Counted from the first letter of the stretch, positions 54,941-64,000 are shown. The stretch: DNA of 64,000 bases from Paraeggerthella hongkongensis (GCF_003726035.1 NZ_QICD01000012.1:1-64000), one strand, 5' to 3'. Notes: generated by a model not told the origin, from the sequence alone. Numbers and translations are program-made.

Positions 54941-56794
54941 ATGTCGGTTCGCGCTATCGCCCGTGCAATTGCTCCTGCTGCAGTGGTGTTTCTTGCGGTT
55001 GGCTGCCTGCTTTCGTTCGCCTACTTCCATGATAACAAATACGCTGCGCCTCCGCCGTACGGGGACGACGGCTCGATCGTGCTTTCGGACGACGATGCGA
55101 ATCGGCCGGTCCCGCTTGTGGACGGCTGGCTCGTTTCCGTTGACGGGTCCGCCCCGATCGAGACGTTCATCGGGCAGTACTCGAACTTCTCGTACCTGCC
55201 GAACGGCACGTCGGCGTTCGGTAGTGCGACGTACCGTTTGGACGTGCGCTACGAAGGGTCGCGCGCCGAGCGCGCGCTTGTCGTTTTGCTGCCCGAAGTG
55301 TTTACCGAGTACACGCTGTACGCCGACGGGCTTCCGGTGGCGTCTGACAAGATGGGCCCGGAAGCGGCTCTGATCGTAGGCGATCGCACCGAGCTCGTGT
55401 TGGAGGTTCGCAATCAATCCCATTACTACAGCGGCCTTGTGTACCCGCCCTTGATTGGGTCGGCGCAGGCCATCGCACGGGTAGAGCTGGCGAATTCCCT
55501 GTCGACGGGCGTGCTCGCGTTGCTTCCGCTTGCGTTGGCGCTGTTCGCGTTCGCGGTGTACGGGCGTCGCGGGGAAGATCCGGTCGTGCGGGATTTCGGC
55601 CTGCTGTGCTTGGCTTTGTCCATTGCGGGTTGCCGGGGAATTGCTTGGCGCCTGGGTTTGGGAGAGCCGTGGGTCTATGCCCTGGAAGATGCGGCATGGA
55701 CGGCGGTGTTCGTTTGCGCGGCGTCGGTGGCGATGCGCTCGACCGGCGTGTTCGATCGGTCGTGGGCGCGCATTGCTCGTTGGATTATGCTCGGCTTTCC
55801 GCTGGTCACGTTTGTATGGGTAGCTTTGGTCATTCCGTTTTGGCCGGTCACCGTCGAAGCGTACGGCGCGTACCAAACCTTGCTCAGGCTGGGCTGCTGG
55901 GTCATGCTGACGGCCTGCGCGGTGATCGGCTTGGGGTCGCGCAGCCCCGAGGCGCGCTACGTCTTGTGCGCGTGCGCTGCCTTGGGTGCCTCTTTGGGCG
56001 CGAACCTGCTGGACAACAACGCGTACGAGCCGCTGTACGGCCTTTGGCAGCAGGAGTACGCGGCATTGGCCATGGTCGCCGTGTTCGCATGCATGCTGGT
56101 CGTTCGCGTAAGGAGGATGAGCGTCGCGCAGGAGCAGGTGCGGGAGCTGTCCGTGCGGGTTCGCGCCGCGAAGGACAGCTTGCTGCACATGCGCCGCGCC
56201 GAAGAGGCCACCCGGATGGCGCGCCATGATCTGCGCCATCACGTGGAAACGTTGCGGGGCCTGCTTAAAGAGGGCGCTTTCGATCGATGCCGATCCTACC
56301 TGGACGAGCTTGCTTCCGGCCATGATGCTACGGCTCCGGTTCGCTATTCTGACAACCTGGTGGTGAACGCGGCTCTGACGGGGTATTTGGCGCCCGCCCA
56401 GGAACGGGGCGTTGAAGTGCGGTGCGACGTGCACGTTCCCGAGGAGCTGCCGTTGCGCGACACCGAGCTTGCGGTGCTGTTGTCCAATATGCTGTCGAAC
56501 GCGTTGGAGGCGTGCGACCGTGCGCGCCTTGCGGGGCGTCGGCGCCCTTACGTGGACTTCGCGATGCGCGTCGAAGGCGACCGGCTGGTTGCACGGTGCG
56601 AGAACGCCATGCCCGCCGATACGTCGTTCGATGCTACGAGCAAGTCCGACGGGGGCGATCACGGATGGGGCCTGCCCGCCATGCGCCAGATCGTCGAGGC
56701 GCACGACGGCGCGCTGGTTATCGATTCGGACGAGGGCGCAATCGTCGTGCGCCTTGTGCTGAAGCTTGGGAACGGGGCGGCAGCGCGGAGTTGA
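54941..56794 (+). CDS. 7TM sensor histidine kinase, GHKL/LytS-like
   Basis: The 617-residue protein has a signal/anchor helix, an extracellular domain (about 35-175) resembling the 7TMR-DISM sensor, seven spans (about 185-390), and a kinase part with the phosphoacceptor region MARHDLRHHVETLRG (His429 is the first). An N box is visible (NMLSNALEA, about 520), with a G box in HGWGLPAM (about 572). It probably senses an external ligand and phosphorylates the LytTR regulator at 56957. It is divergent from the surface protein, a likely target. Confidence 0.88.
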   Translation: MSVRAIARAIAPAAVVFLAVGCLLSFAYFHDNKYAAPPPYGDDGSIVLSDDDANRPVPLVDGWLVSVDGSAPIETFIGQYSNFSYLPNGTSAFGSATYRLDVRYEGSRAERALVVLLPEVFTEYTLYADGLPVASDKMGPEAALIVGDRTELVLEVRNQSHYYSGLVYPPLIGSAQAIARVELANSLSTGVLALLPLALALFAFAVYGRRGEDPVVRDFGLLCLALSIAGCRGIAWRLGLGEPWVYALEDAAWTAVFVCAASVAMRSTGVFDRSWARIARWIMLGFPLVTFVWVALVIPFWPVTVEAYGAYQTLLRLGCWVMLTACAVIGLGSRSPEARYVLCACAALGASLGANLLDNNAYEPLYGLWQQEYAALAMVAVFACMLVVRVRRMSVAQEQVRELSVRVRAAKDSLLHMRRAEEATRMARHDLRHHVETLRGLLKEGAFDRCRSYLDELASGHDATAPVRYSDNLVVNAALTGYLAPAQERGVEVRCDVHVPEELPLRDTELAVLLSNMLSNALEACDRARLAGRRRPYVDFAMRVEGDRLVARCENAMPADTSFDATSKSDGGDHGWGLPAMRQIVEAHDGALVIDSDEGAIVVRLVLKLGNGAAARS

Positions 56795-56956
56795 CGAGGC
56801 TCTTCGGCGTCGCGCCGTTGTTTTCCGCGTGCTCTATCGCGGCAAATTCGTTGCCGATAGCCGCATGTCAATAGTGGTGCGCTGTTGAATTGCGAGTAAA
56901 CTGTTTAAAGTAAGAATCAGAAGGTTGCGTCTTTGCGAGGAAGGCAGGAAGGCGAG

Positions 56957-57706
56957 TTGAGGATAGCGATCTGCGATGACGAGGACGTCCGCCGCACCGA
57001 GTTGCGTACGGTTCTCGATCGCGTTTTGCAGGCGCGCGGCATCCACGCCAGCTGCGAAGAGTACGCCGCAGGCCAGAAGCTGATCGCTGATTCCGCGGAA
57101 GAGCCTTTCGATCTCGCGTTCTTGGACGTGTACCTAGAGCGAGAGAGCGGCCTGTCCGTTGCGCGCGCCTTGCGCAGCGCCGACGCGAACATGCATATCG
57201 TGTTTTTGACCGTATCGCGCGAACACGCCGTGGACAGCTACGAGGTGCGCGCAACCGATTACCTGATCAAGCCCGTAAGCGAGCAGGGGATCGAACGCGT
57301 GCTCGACCGAGTGCTGCCGTCTTCTGTGCCCCGCTTGGCGTTTCGCGTGGGAACCGGGCGACGCTACATTCCCTACGGCGACATCCTGTATTTGGAAAGC
57401 CGCGACCATGCGGTCTTGCTGCATACCGTGGACGGCGCTTGCTATCGTGGTTTCGCCAAGCTTGGCGACGTGCAGGACCAGCTTGACGACGACCGCTTCT
57501 TGCGCTGCCATCGCAGTTGCCTGGTCAATATGGACTACATCGCCGACGTGCGGGACGACTTCGTTTTGAACGACGGCACCTGCGTTCCCGTACGCGTGAA
57601 GGAACGCCGCAAGATGCACGAGGCGTATCACCGATACTTCGTGGATGCGACCTGCGGGGAGGGGGGCCGGGCTCCACGTTGTCAAAGCGACCGATTTCGC
57701 GGTTGA
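56957..57706 (+). CDS. LytTR-family response regulator
   Basis: The 249-residue protein has a receiver domain (about 1-120; acidic CDDED near residue 6-10, phosphoacceptor Asp57 in FLDVYLE) and a LytTR DNA-binding domain (about 140-235, with FLRCHRSCLVNMDYI). It pairs with the kinase upstream. No ATG is available; TTG at 56957 follows aggaaggcgag, whereas the TTG at 56933 has a weaker site. Confidence 0.85.
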   Translation: MRIAICDDEDVRRTELRTVLDRVLQARGIHASCEEYAAGQKLIADSAEEPFDLAFLDVYLERESGLSVARALRSADANMHIVFLTVSREHAVDSYEVRATDYLIKPVSEQGIERVLDRVLPSSVPRLAFRVGTGRRYIPYGDILYLESRDHAVLLHTVDGACYRGFAKLGDVQDQLDDDRFLRCHRSCLVNMDYIADVRDDFVLNDGTCVPVRVKERRKMHEAYHRYFVDATCGEGGRAPRCQSDRFRG

Positions 57707-57831
57707 TGCGCCCTGTTTCGCGGAAGGCGGGCGTTGCGGCGCCGCTCGCCTATACTGTACTCTCCACTGCGCCTTGCACGAAGCGGCAGTATGCGGTCGG
57801 AGCGCTTCGCGCGCTCGGAAGGGATGGTCCC

Positions 57832-59244
57832 ATGAAGTTTGATTGCGATTGCAACGCGGCCGCTGAAAGCGCGCTTTCCCGCGGCAAAGCGCTGCGCGAC
57901 GCCGTTCCGCGCGCATCCCATGCCGTCTGGTCCGTGCGGACGGGGCGTTCCCAGGTCATCGACGTTTTAAGGGAGCAGGAAGCGGATTGCTTGCGCTATC
58001 TGCTGCCCGAGCGCCATCTGCGCATGAGCGCGTCCCCCTTCGCTTTTTTCCGCGGCAACGCGGCGGGCATGGCGGCCGACCTTGCGCGCACCCCTTCCAC
58101 CGGTTTGGCGGTGCAGGCGTGCGGCGATGCGCATATAGCGAACTTCGGCGGCTTCGCGGCACCTGATCGGCGCCTTGTGTTCGATATCAACGATTTCGAC
58201 GAAACCGCGCCCGCGCCGTGGGAATGGGATGTCAAGCGCCTGGCTGCAAGCATCGAGATATGTGGGCGCAACCGCGGCTTCAAGCCCAGTTGGCGTCGCG
58301 CTGCGGTGCGCTCTGCGACGGCGGCTTACCGCGAGGCCATGGCCTCGTTCGCGCGCAAGGGGGCTCTTGACGTGCACAGTGCGCGCCTCGATGTGGAAGA
58401 GGTGTTGTCGCATGCCTTGCAGGGCGCTTCCGCAAAGGAGGAGCGCCGCGTGCGCAAGCAGCTCGAACGCGCCTTCTCGAAGACGAGCGCCCGTGCGTTC
58501 GGTCGGTTCGTGCAGGTGGGCGAAGCCGGCGCGACCATCGCGTTCGATCCTCCCAACGTGGTTCCGCTCGACCGGTTCTCGTCCGTTGCCGAGGCCGATC
58601 GCGTGGCCGCTTCGCTCATCGAGCTTTTGGAGGGGTACCGTGAAAGCCTTGCGCCCGAGCGGTGCTGTCTGTTCGACCAGTACGAATACCTTGACGCCGC
58701 CCAGAAAGTGGTGGGCGTGGGAAGCGTGGGCACGCGAGCGTGGATCATCGCGCTTGTGGGCCGAGACGTGCGCGATCCGCTTGTACTGCAGGTGAAAGAG
58801 GCGCAAGCTTCGGTGCTCGAACGTTATTGCGGCCCCAGCGGATGGGCGTCCCACGGCCAGCGCGTGGTGCAGGGGCAGCGGCTCATGCAAGCTGCGGGGG
58901 ACGTGCTGCTTGGGTGGACGAGCGCGCCGGACGAGGCGGGTCGCCAGCGCGATTACTACGTACGGCAGCTTTGGGATTGGAAGACGTCGACCGATCTTGA
59001 AACCGCGCCCGCCGCCGAGATCGAGGCCACGGGCCGTTTGTGCGGCTGGACGCTTGCGCGCGCTCATGCGCGCACGGGCGATCGGTGCGCCATCGCAGGC
59101 TACCTGGGAGCATCGGGTTCGTTCGACCGGGCCGTAGCCGATTTCGCGCGCGCCTACGCCGACCAGAACGAGGCTGATTACCAAGTGTTCGTCGATGCGC
59201 TGGCCCACGGCGGCCTTGACGCCGGTCCGGGACCGCTGTCGTAA
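57832..59244 (+). CDS. DUF2252 protein
   Basis: The 470-residue cytoplasmic protein shows the conserved pieces of DUF2252: RGNAAGMAADLA (about 75), GDAHIANFGGF (about 100), DINDFDETAPAPWEWDVKRLA (in part, about 118-138) and a C-terminal ARAHARTGD. The GDxHxxN and DFD motifs recall kinase/phosphotransferase catalytic loops, but the family's activity is not established. The ATG at 57832 has ggaaggga upstream. It is followed 24 bp later by the GH3 gene. Confidence 0.85.
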   Translation: MKFDCDCNAAAESALSRGKALRDAVPRASHAVWSVRTGRSQVIDVLREQEADCLRYLLPERHLRMSASPFAFFRGNAAGMAADLARTPSTGLAVQACGDAHIANFGGFAAPDRRLVFDINDFDETAPAPWEWDVKRLAASIEICGRNRGFKPSWRRAAVRSATAAYREAMASFARKGALDVHSARLDVEEVLSHALQGASAKEERRVRKQLERAFSKTSARAFGRFVQVGEAGATIAFDPPNVVPLDRFSSVAEADRVAASLIELLEGYRESLAPERCCLFDQYEYLDAAQKVVGVGSVGTRAWIIALVGRDVRDPLVLQVKEAQASVLERYCGPSGWASHGQRVVQGQRLMQAAGDVLLGWTSAPDEAGRQRDYYVRQLWDWKTSTDLETAPAAEIEATGRLCGWTLARAHARTGDRCAIAGYLGASGSFDRAVADFARAYADQNEADYQVFVDALAHGGLDAGPGPLS

Positions 59245-59268
59245 CAAGGCGAGAGAAAAGGATGCCTT

Positions 59269-61665
59269 ATGGACGTCGAATCGGTGCTCGAGCAGATGAC
59301 GCTCGAAGAGAAGTGCGCATGCCTGACCGGCGAAGGCTACTGGGTCCTCGGCGGCTGCCCTCGGCTGGGCGTTGCCCCCATCGAGGTGTCGGACGGCCCG
59401 CATGGCTTGCGTCACCAGTCGGGCGCGGCCGATAACCTGGGGCTCTCCGAAAGCGATCCCGCGGTGTGCTTTCCCACGGCCAGCGCCTCGGCGTGCTCGT
59501 TCGACGTCGACCTGCTGCGCCGGATGGGCGAGGCCATAGGCGACGAGGCGCGCGAGCAGGGCGTGGCCGTGGTGCTGGGTCCCGGCGTGAACATGAAGCG
59601 CAGCCCGTTGTGCGGCCGTAACTTCGAGTATTTCAGCGAGGACCCCTTTCTGGCCGGCACGTTGGGCGCGGCTTACATCCAGGGCGTGCAGAGCCGCGGC
59701 GTGGGTACGTCGCTCAAGCACTTCGCGTGCAACAACCAGGAAACGCACCGGCTCATCTCCGATTCGGTGGTGGACGATCGCGCGTTGCACGAGCTGTACC
59801 TGGAGCCGTTTCGCCTGGCCGTCGAACAGGGGCGGCCTTGGACGGTGATGACGGCCTACAACCTGCTGAACGGCACGTACTGCTCCGAGAACCGTTGGCT
59901 CATGGAGGACCTCGGCCGCAACGCCTGGGGCTTCGACGGCGCGTACGTGTGCGACTGGGGCGCCGAAAGCTCGAACGCCGATAGCCTGCCGGCAGGATTG
60001 GACCTGGTCATGCCGGGGACGCGGCCCGACTATCGGGCCGATGTGGCCGAGGCGGTGCGAGCGGGAAGGATTCCTGCGAGCCGTTTGGACGAAGCGGTTC
60101 GGCGCGTGCTCGAGATTCACCGGAAGCACGAGCGTGCGCGCGACGTCGTTCTGATCCGCGATCTTGACGCACGTCTTGAGGTTGCGCGCGAGGTTGCCGA
60201 GCAGTCGGCGGTGCTTTTGAAGAACGAGGGCGCCCTGCCGCTTGAGCCAGGCGCGCGCATCGCGGTGATCGGCGCGTTCGCAAAGCATCCGCGTTATCAG
60301 GGGGCGGGATCGTCCAAGATCAACCCCGTGTCCCTGGATTGCGCGTTCGACGAGCTGATCGGCGCGGGAGCCGCGTGCTCGTATGCGGAAGGCTACGATC
60401 GCGAAACGGGCGCGGCAACCGAGGCGCAGCTTGAGGAGGCCGCCGCCGTCGCGCGGCGCTGCGATGTCGCCGTGGTGTTCGTCGGCTTGCCGGACGCATC
60501 GGAGTCGGAAGGGGCCGACCGCTCCCATATGAAGCTCCCCGAAGGCCATGACAGCCTGGTCGAGCGCGTGTGCGACGCCAATCCCCATGCCGTGGTGGTC
60601 CTGCAGGGCGGGTCCCCCGTCGAGCTTCCCTGGCGCGAGCGCCCGCGCGCCATCCTGCTGAGCTACTTGGCGGGCTGCCGCGGCGGCCGGGCGACGGCGG
60701 ACCTGCTGCTGGGACGCGCGAACCCATCGGGAAAGCTTGCCGAGACGTGGCCGATCCGTTTGGCCGACACGCCGTGCGCGGGCTTCTATCCGGCCGCGCA
60801 AAGGCAGGCTCGCTACCGGGAAAGCGTGTTCTCGGGCTATCGCTACTTCGATGCGGCCGAGGCGAAGGTGGCCTACCCGTTCGGGCACGGGCTGTCCTAC
60901 GGCGCTTTTTCGTACCGCAACCTCCACATCGAGGCGCGCGACGACGGATTCTCCGTTTCCTGCCTGGTCAAGAACGAGGGCGATCGGTTCGGACGCGAGG
61001 TCGTGCAGCTGTACGTCGCCCCGCTCGACGCGGCGGCCCCCTGTCCTCCGCAGCAGCTCAAGGCGTTTTCCAAGGTGGCGCTCGAGCCGGGGGAGGAGCG
61101 TCGCGTCGACATGCTCCTGCCGCGTCGGGCGTTCGCTCGCTACGATTGCGAAACGTCTTCGTGGGAGGTTGCGGAAGGGGCGTACGATGTACGCGTTTCG
61201 GCTTCGAGCCGCGATGTGCGCCTGCGCGTCGTCCTCGATGTTGCGGGGATCGCCTGCGACGAGCGACCGGTTCCCGACGCGTACCGGATCGTGCGCGCCG
61301 GCGGGTTTTCGGACGAGGCGTTCCGCGCTTTGTACGGCAAGCCCTATCCCAAGGTGATCGTGGCGATGCGGCCCTACACGGCCAACGCGACCATAGGCGA
61401 TCTCAAGGCGTCGCTCGTGGGTCGGGCCGTGCATTGGATCTTGCGGCACGAACTCAAGATCCTTGCGCGCAGCGATCCGTCTGCGCGCAAGGCCGCCGAG
61501 CGCATGGTGATGGACATGCCGCTGCGCTCGCTTGCCATGTCGGGCGTCGACATGGGTTTGGTAGACGGCGTCGTTGATATACTGAACTATCGGTTCATAA
61601 GGGGGTTCAACAGGCTCCGGCGCATTTTGGCCGAGGCTTCGAGTTCTCAAGAGGCCGCGAAGTAG
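59269..61665 (+). CDS. Glycoside hydrolase family 3 beta-glycosidase
   Basis: The 798-residue enzyme has a TIM barrel with the nucleophile Asp229 in VCDWGA, an alpha/beta sandwich with the acid/base candidate in SESEGADR (Glu412 or Glu414), and a fibronectin-III-like domain (about 545-660). About 110 further residues, helix-rich, extend beyond the usual end. It has no signal peptide, so it acts inside the cell on an imported glycoside, such as a beta-glucoside. The substrate is not known. The start has a gagaaaagga site, and the gene lies 24 bp after DUF2252. Confidence 0.92.
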   Translation: MDVESVLEQMTLEEKCACLTGEGYWVLGGCPRLGVAPIEVSDGPHGLRHQSGAADNLGLSESDPAVCFPTASASACSFDVDLLRRMGEAIGDEAREQGVAVVLGPGVNMKRSPLCGRNFEYFSEDPFLAGTLGAAYIQGVQSRGVGTSLKHFACNNQETHRLISDSVVDDRALHELYLEPFRLAVEQGRPWTVMTAYNLLNGTYCSENRWLMEDLGRNAWGFDGAYVCDWGAESSNADSLPAGLDLVMPGTRPDYRADVAEAVRAGRIPASRLDEAVRRVLEIHRKHERARDVVLIRDLDARLEVAREVAEQSAVLLKNEGALPLEPGARIAVIGAFAKHPRYQGAGSSKINPVSLDCAFDELIGAGAACSYAEGYDRETGAATEAQLEEAAAVARRCDVAVVFVGLPDASESEGADRSHMKLPEGHDSLVERVCDANPHAVVVLQGGSPVELPWRERPRAILLSYLAGCRGGRATADLLLGRANPSGKLAETWPIRLADTPCAGFYPAAQRQARYRESVFSGYRYFDAAEAKVAYPFGHGLSYGAFSYRNLHIEARDDGFSVSCLVKNEGDRFGREVVQLYVAPLDAAAPCPPQQLKAFSKVALEPGEERRVDMLLPRRAFARYDCETSSWEVAEGAYDVRVSASSRDVRLRVVLDVAGIACDERPVPDAYRIVRAGGFSDEAFRALYGKPYPKVIVAMRPYTANATIGDLKASLVGRAVHWILRHELKILARSDPSARKAAERMVMDMPLRSLAMSGVDMGLVDGVVDILNYRFIRGFNRLRRILAEASSSQEAAK

Positions 61666-61725
61666 GAAGAACCGCACTCGTGGACCCCGGTTCGGGGCGG
61701 CGGTGCTCGAAAGGAAGGAGAAGAC

Positions 61726-62889
61726 ATGGAAGAGGGGAACAACAAGGAGGTTGAGCGCATGCCGTGGCTTCTGAAGCTGTTCGGCGCGTTGTGCATCCTG
61801 GGCGGACTGACGTCGCTGGGCGATTTGGTCCCGGTGGTTCTGGCGTTTGTCCAGGGCATCGGCGGCGAGGGCTACCGCATGGCGTCGGTAATCATTTTCT
61901 CCGCCCTCATGGTGGTGCTCGTGGTCACGGCGGTGCTGTTCGTGTTCTTGGGCTACCGTCTGATCCGCAACAGGCGCGAGCATGCGGCCGCGGCGGCCAA
62001 CACGCTGGTCGCTTTGACCGTGCTGTCCATCATCGGAACCATGATGCTGTTCGGCCTTTCCGCCCATCACATCGGCTACCTGGTTCAGCTGGTCATCCTC
62101 ATCGGCGTGACCGCGTACTTGGACCCGCAGCTGGTGGAGGAGCGCCGGTTACAGCACAAGCTCAAGAAGATGGACAAGGAGCAGCGGGCCGAAGAACGCA
62201 AGGAGGCGCGCAAGCGCAAGCCGAAAAAAGGGTTCATCACGCTGAACTTCTTCAACTTGTTCTGGATTTTCGTCGTGTGCTGCATCCTGGGTCTTGTTAT
62301 CGAGACGATCTACCATTTCATCTTGTTCCATGAATACCAGGACCGCGCTGGCATGCTGTTCGGGCCGTTCTCTCCCATCTACGGTTTCGGCGCGTTGCTC
62401 ATGACCATCGCGCTCAACCGGTTCCACGACAAGCCCATCTGGGTGATCTTCCTGGTGAGCGCCGTCATCGGCGGCGCGTTCGAGTTCTTCACCAGCTGGA
62501 TCATGGAGTTCGCCTTCGGCATTCGCGCATGGGATTACACGGGATCGTTTCTGTCCATCGACGGCCGCACGAACTTCGTGTTCATGGTGATGTGGGGCGT
62601 TTTGGGCATGGCGTGGATCAAGCTGCTGCTGCCGCAGCTGCTCAAGCTGATCAACCTCATCCCGTGGAACTGGCGCTACGGCGTGACGGCCGCGTGCGCG
62701 GCGCTCATGCTGGTGGACGGCATCATGAGCATCCAGTCGATCGACTGCTGGTATCAGCGCATGGCGGGCAAGACCCCCGACACGCCCATCGAAGAGTTCT
62801 ACGCCAAGCATTTCGACAACGAGTACATGCAGAATCGATTCCAAACCATGGACATGAACGTGGAGGATTCCGCTCGCGCGGACGTGTAG
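61726..62889 (+). CDS. Membrane protein with CmpB-type (ABC transporter IV-like) domain
   Basis: The 387-residue protein has four N-terminal spans (about 12-130), a charged loop rich in Lys and Glu (KKMDKEQRAEERKEARKR, about 140-160) and a C-terminal part (about 175-330) like the putative ABC-transporter type IV / CmpB family (FGPFSPIYGFGALL near 220; WDYTGSFLSIDGR near 268). Function is unknown. The ATG follows ggaaggag. No ATPase partner is nearby. Confidence 0.8.
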   Translation: MEEGNNKEVERMPWLLKLFGALCILGGLTSLGDLVPVVLAFVQGIGGEGYRMASVIIFSALMVVLVVTAVLFVFLGYRLIRNRREHAAAAANTLVALTVLSIIGTMMLFGLSAHHIGYLVQLVILIGVTAYLDPQLVEERRLQHKLKKMDKEQRAEERKEARKRKPKKGFITLNFFNLFWIFVVCCILGLVIETIYHFILFHEYQDRAGMLFGPFSPIYGFGALLMTIALNRFHDKPIWVIFLVSAVIGGAFEFFTSWIMEFAFGIRAWDYTGSFLSIDGRTNFVFMVMWGVLGMAWIKLLLPQLLKLINLIPWNWRYGVTAACAALMLVDGIMSIQSIDCWYQRMAGKTPDTPIEEFYAKHFDNEYMQNRFQTMDMNVEDSARADV

Positions 62890-63042
62890 CTGGGTTTCGA
62901 GCCCCGCTTGCCGGGGTTCGAACGTTCGAGGCGCGCAGGCAACGAGCGAAAAGCGGGCGTCGCCTGCGCGCAGTCTCCTCGTGCAAAATGTGGGGAACTT
63001 GCGGGCAGCTTCGTGGCAAGACTAGGCAAAAGGCGGGCCGTA

Positions 63043-63051
63043 TGGTATAAA
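63043..63051 (+). promoter_or_regulatory. Extended -10 promoter of the rimP-nusA operon
   Basis: TG-g-TATAAA forms an extended -10; no convincing -35 is seen. Transcription would start near 63058, giving a leader of about 107 nt. Confidence 0.45.
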
Positions 63052-63109
63052 TATTCCCGCATCGCAGAACAGCAAGCGCGCGACGGCGCGCACCATACTT
63101 TCGCAGACG

Positions 63110-63138
63110 AGAAAGTGGGTTTCACCCGCTTTCTTTGT
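63110..63138 (+). promoter_or_regulatory. Leader hairpin before rimP, possible attenuator
   Basis: An 11-bp stem (agaaagtgggt / acccgctttct, one T-G pair) with a 3-nt loop is followed by ttgtatgtt. It lies 27 bp before rimP and could be an attenuator acted on by NusA, which is encoded downstream and is known to control its own operon in other bacteria. Confidence 0.45.
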
Positions 63139-63164
63139 ATGTTAGGGCACAGAAAGGAGAAGGC

Positions 63165-63638
63165 GTGCTCAGCAAAAAGGAACAACAGCTGCTTGACGCG
63201 CTGGAACCCCGTGCGGCTCAGGAGGGCGTGGAGGTTGTGACCGTGGAGGTCGTCGGTGCCAAGAAGGCTCCGACCATTCGCGTGTTCATAGACACGCCCG
63301 AGGGCGTGAGCTTTGACGAGCTGTCCTCCGCGCAGGCGTGGATCAACGATATCATGGACGAGCTGGACCCGTTCCCCGGGGCTTACACGCTCGAGGTGTC
63401 CTCGCCCGGCATCGACCGCCCGCTGCGCACGATCGAGCACTTCGCGCGCTATGCGGGGCAGACCGCCGTGGTCAAAGCGCAGCCGCTTGACGGCCGCGGC
63501 ACGTGGACGGGTACCATCCAGGGAGCCGGCGAGGGCGTTGTGACGCTCGACGCGGACGGCTCTTCCGTGCAGATCCCGCTCGACACCATCAAGCGCGCCC
63601 ATCTCAAGGGCATGATCGATTTCAGCTCGAAGGCTTGA
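63165..63638 (+). CDS. rimP: Ribosome maturation factor RimP
   Basis: The 157-residue protein is needed for 30S ribosome subunit assembly. The N-terminal domain has GVEVVTVEV (about 20) and the family motif EVSSPGIDRPLRTIEHFARYAG (in part, about 83); the C-terminal part is the Sm-like barrel. A GTG start follows gaaaggagaa. It directly precedes nusA, the usual order. Confidence 0.94.
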   Translation: MLSKKEQQLLDALEPRAAQEGVEVVTVEVVGAKKAPTIRVFIDTPEGVSFDELSSAQAWINDIMDELDPFPGAYTLEVSSPGIDRPLRTIEHFARYAGQTAVVKAQPLDGRGTWTGTIQGAGEGVVTLDADGSSVQIPLDTIKRAHLKGMIDFSSKA

Positions 63639-63663
63639 GCTTAAGAGGAAAGGAAGCGAAGAC

Positions 63664-64000
63664 GTGGCAAGTTCAGAATTGATCGAGGCTTTGCAGGCGC
63701 TGGCCCACGAACGCAAGATCGACGAGTTCTATCTCATCGAGCGCCTGGAGGTGTCTCTGGCTAAGAGCTACGAGCGCATTCTTGACCTCGAGTGGGACGC
63801 TCGCGTGACCATCGATCGCCAGACGGGGCACATCTACGTGTACGAGCTGGTTCCGGTGGGAGAGCCCGATGAGGAAACCGGCGAGTACCTTGAGTTCGAG
63901 GAGCGCGATGTCACGCCGGCCGACGTGAGCCGCATCGCCGCGCAGAACGCGAAGGGCGTCATTGCCTCCATCGTGCGCGAAGCGGGCCGTCAGTCCATCT
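63664..64000 (+). CDS. nusA: Transcription factor NusA, N-terminal part
   Basis: The first 112 codons are present; the gene runs off the right edge. The sequence MASSELIEALQALAHERKID and the later RIAAQNAKGVIASIVRE match the RNA-polymerase-binding N-terminal domain of NusA. The GTG start has an aaaggaag site, 25 bp after rimP. S1 and KH domains would follow outside the window. Confidence 0.92.
   Translation, partial: MASSELIEALQALAHERKIDEFYLIERLEVSLAKSYERILDLEWDARVTIDRQTGHIYVYELVPVGEPDEETGEYLEFEERDVTPADVSRIAAQNAKGVIASIVREAGRQSI

Noticed and set aside
57967-62070. A very long open frame on the minus strand (about 1,370 codons)
   Set aside because: It is antisense to three well-supported genes and has the His/Arg-rich composition of a GC-rich shadow frame.

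Overview
The window is about 64 kb of GC-rich DNA, nearly filled with genes on both strands. The gene set points to an anaerobic actinobacterium of the Coriobacteriia, close to Eggerthella or Gordonibacter. The pointers are a Tat-exported flavin/Fe-S reductase paired with a membrane-embedded LuxR-type regulator, a second membrane LuxR protein, a Tat-exported molybdopterin reductase complex, a FixABCX electron-bifurcation operon and C39-like secreted proteins. This assignment is inference from gene content; no rRNA or tRNA gene was seen.

Layout. 1-5.7 kb: the end of an IS1249-type transposase, then a flavin reductase and its divergent LuxR regulator, then a tiny membrane peptide that looks like a type I toxin. 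The segment from 399 to 5428 is bounded by two 64-bp direct repeats. 5.7-19.7 kb: a zinc-ribbon membrane protein, thrS, an unknown anchored protein with a divergent LuxR protein, yhdT-panF, a cation antiporter, YbjQ, an ion channel, a patatin phospholipase, trxA, and a MerR regulator with its MATE exporter. 19.7-27.7 kb: msrAB divergent from trxB, then prfA-prmC, purine nucleoside phosphorylase, a metallo-hydrolase, cysK and a gamma-type carbonic anhydrase. 27.7-29.3 kb: non-coding repeats and a C39-like protein that has lost its catalytic residues. 29.6-35.1 kb: a T-box-like leader followed by ilvD-ilvB-ilvN-ilvC. 35.6-37.5 kb: an unknown membrane protein and a lipoprotein. 37.6-46.7 kb: enoyl-CoA hydratase divergent from fixABCX, then a DUF1269 protein, an XRE-cupin regulator with an acyl-CoA ligase, and a metallo-beta-lactamase-fold protein. 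46.8-53.8 kb: a PucR-type regulator divergent from a four-gene molybdopterin reductase operon (catalytic subunit, Fe-S subunit, NrfD-like anchor, TorD chaperone). 53.8-57.7 kb: an anchored surface protein divergent from a 7TM histidine kinase and LytTR regulator pair. 57.8-64 kb: DUF2252, a GH3 glycosidase, a CmpB-type membrane protein, and the start of the rimP-nusA operon.

How the genes fit together. Much of the window concerns anaerobic electron flow: exported flavin and molybdenum reductases for external acceptors, FixABCX to make low-potential electrons alongside CoA-thioester chemistry, and a thiol-repair set (thioredoxin, thioredoxin reductase, MsrAB, cysteine synthase). Regulators mostly sit divergent from their likely targets. 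The best leads for something new are the T-box-like leader lacking the tRNA-acceptor-binding bulge, the reductase/regulator/toxin segment between direct repeats, the 21-bp MerR dyad, two MITE-like elements and the inactivated C39-like protein. Genes were read by eye from translated sequence; domain names rest on motif recognition, not on database searches.
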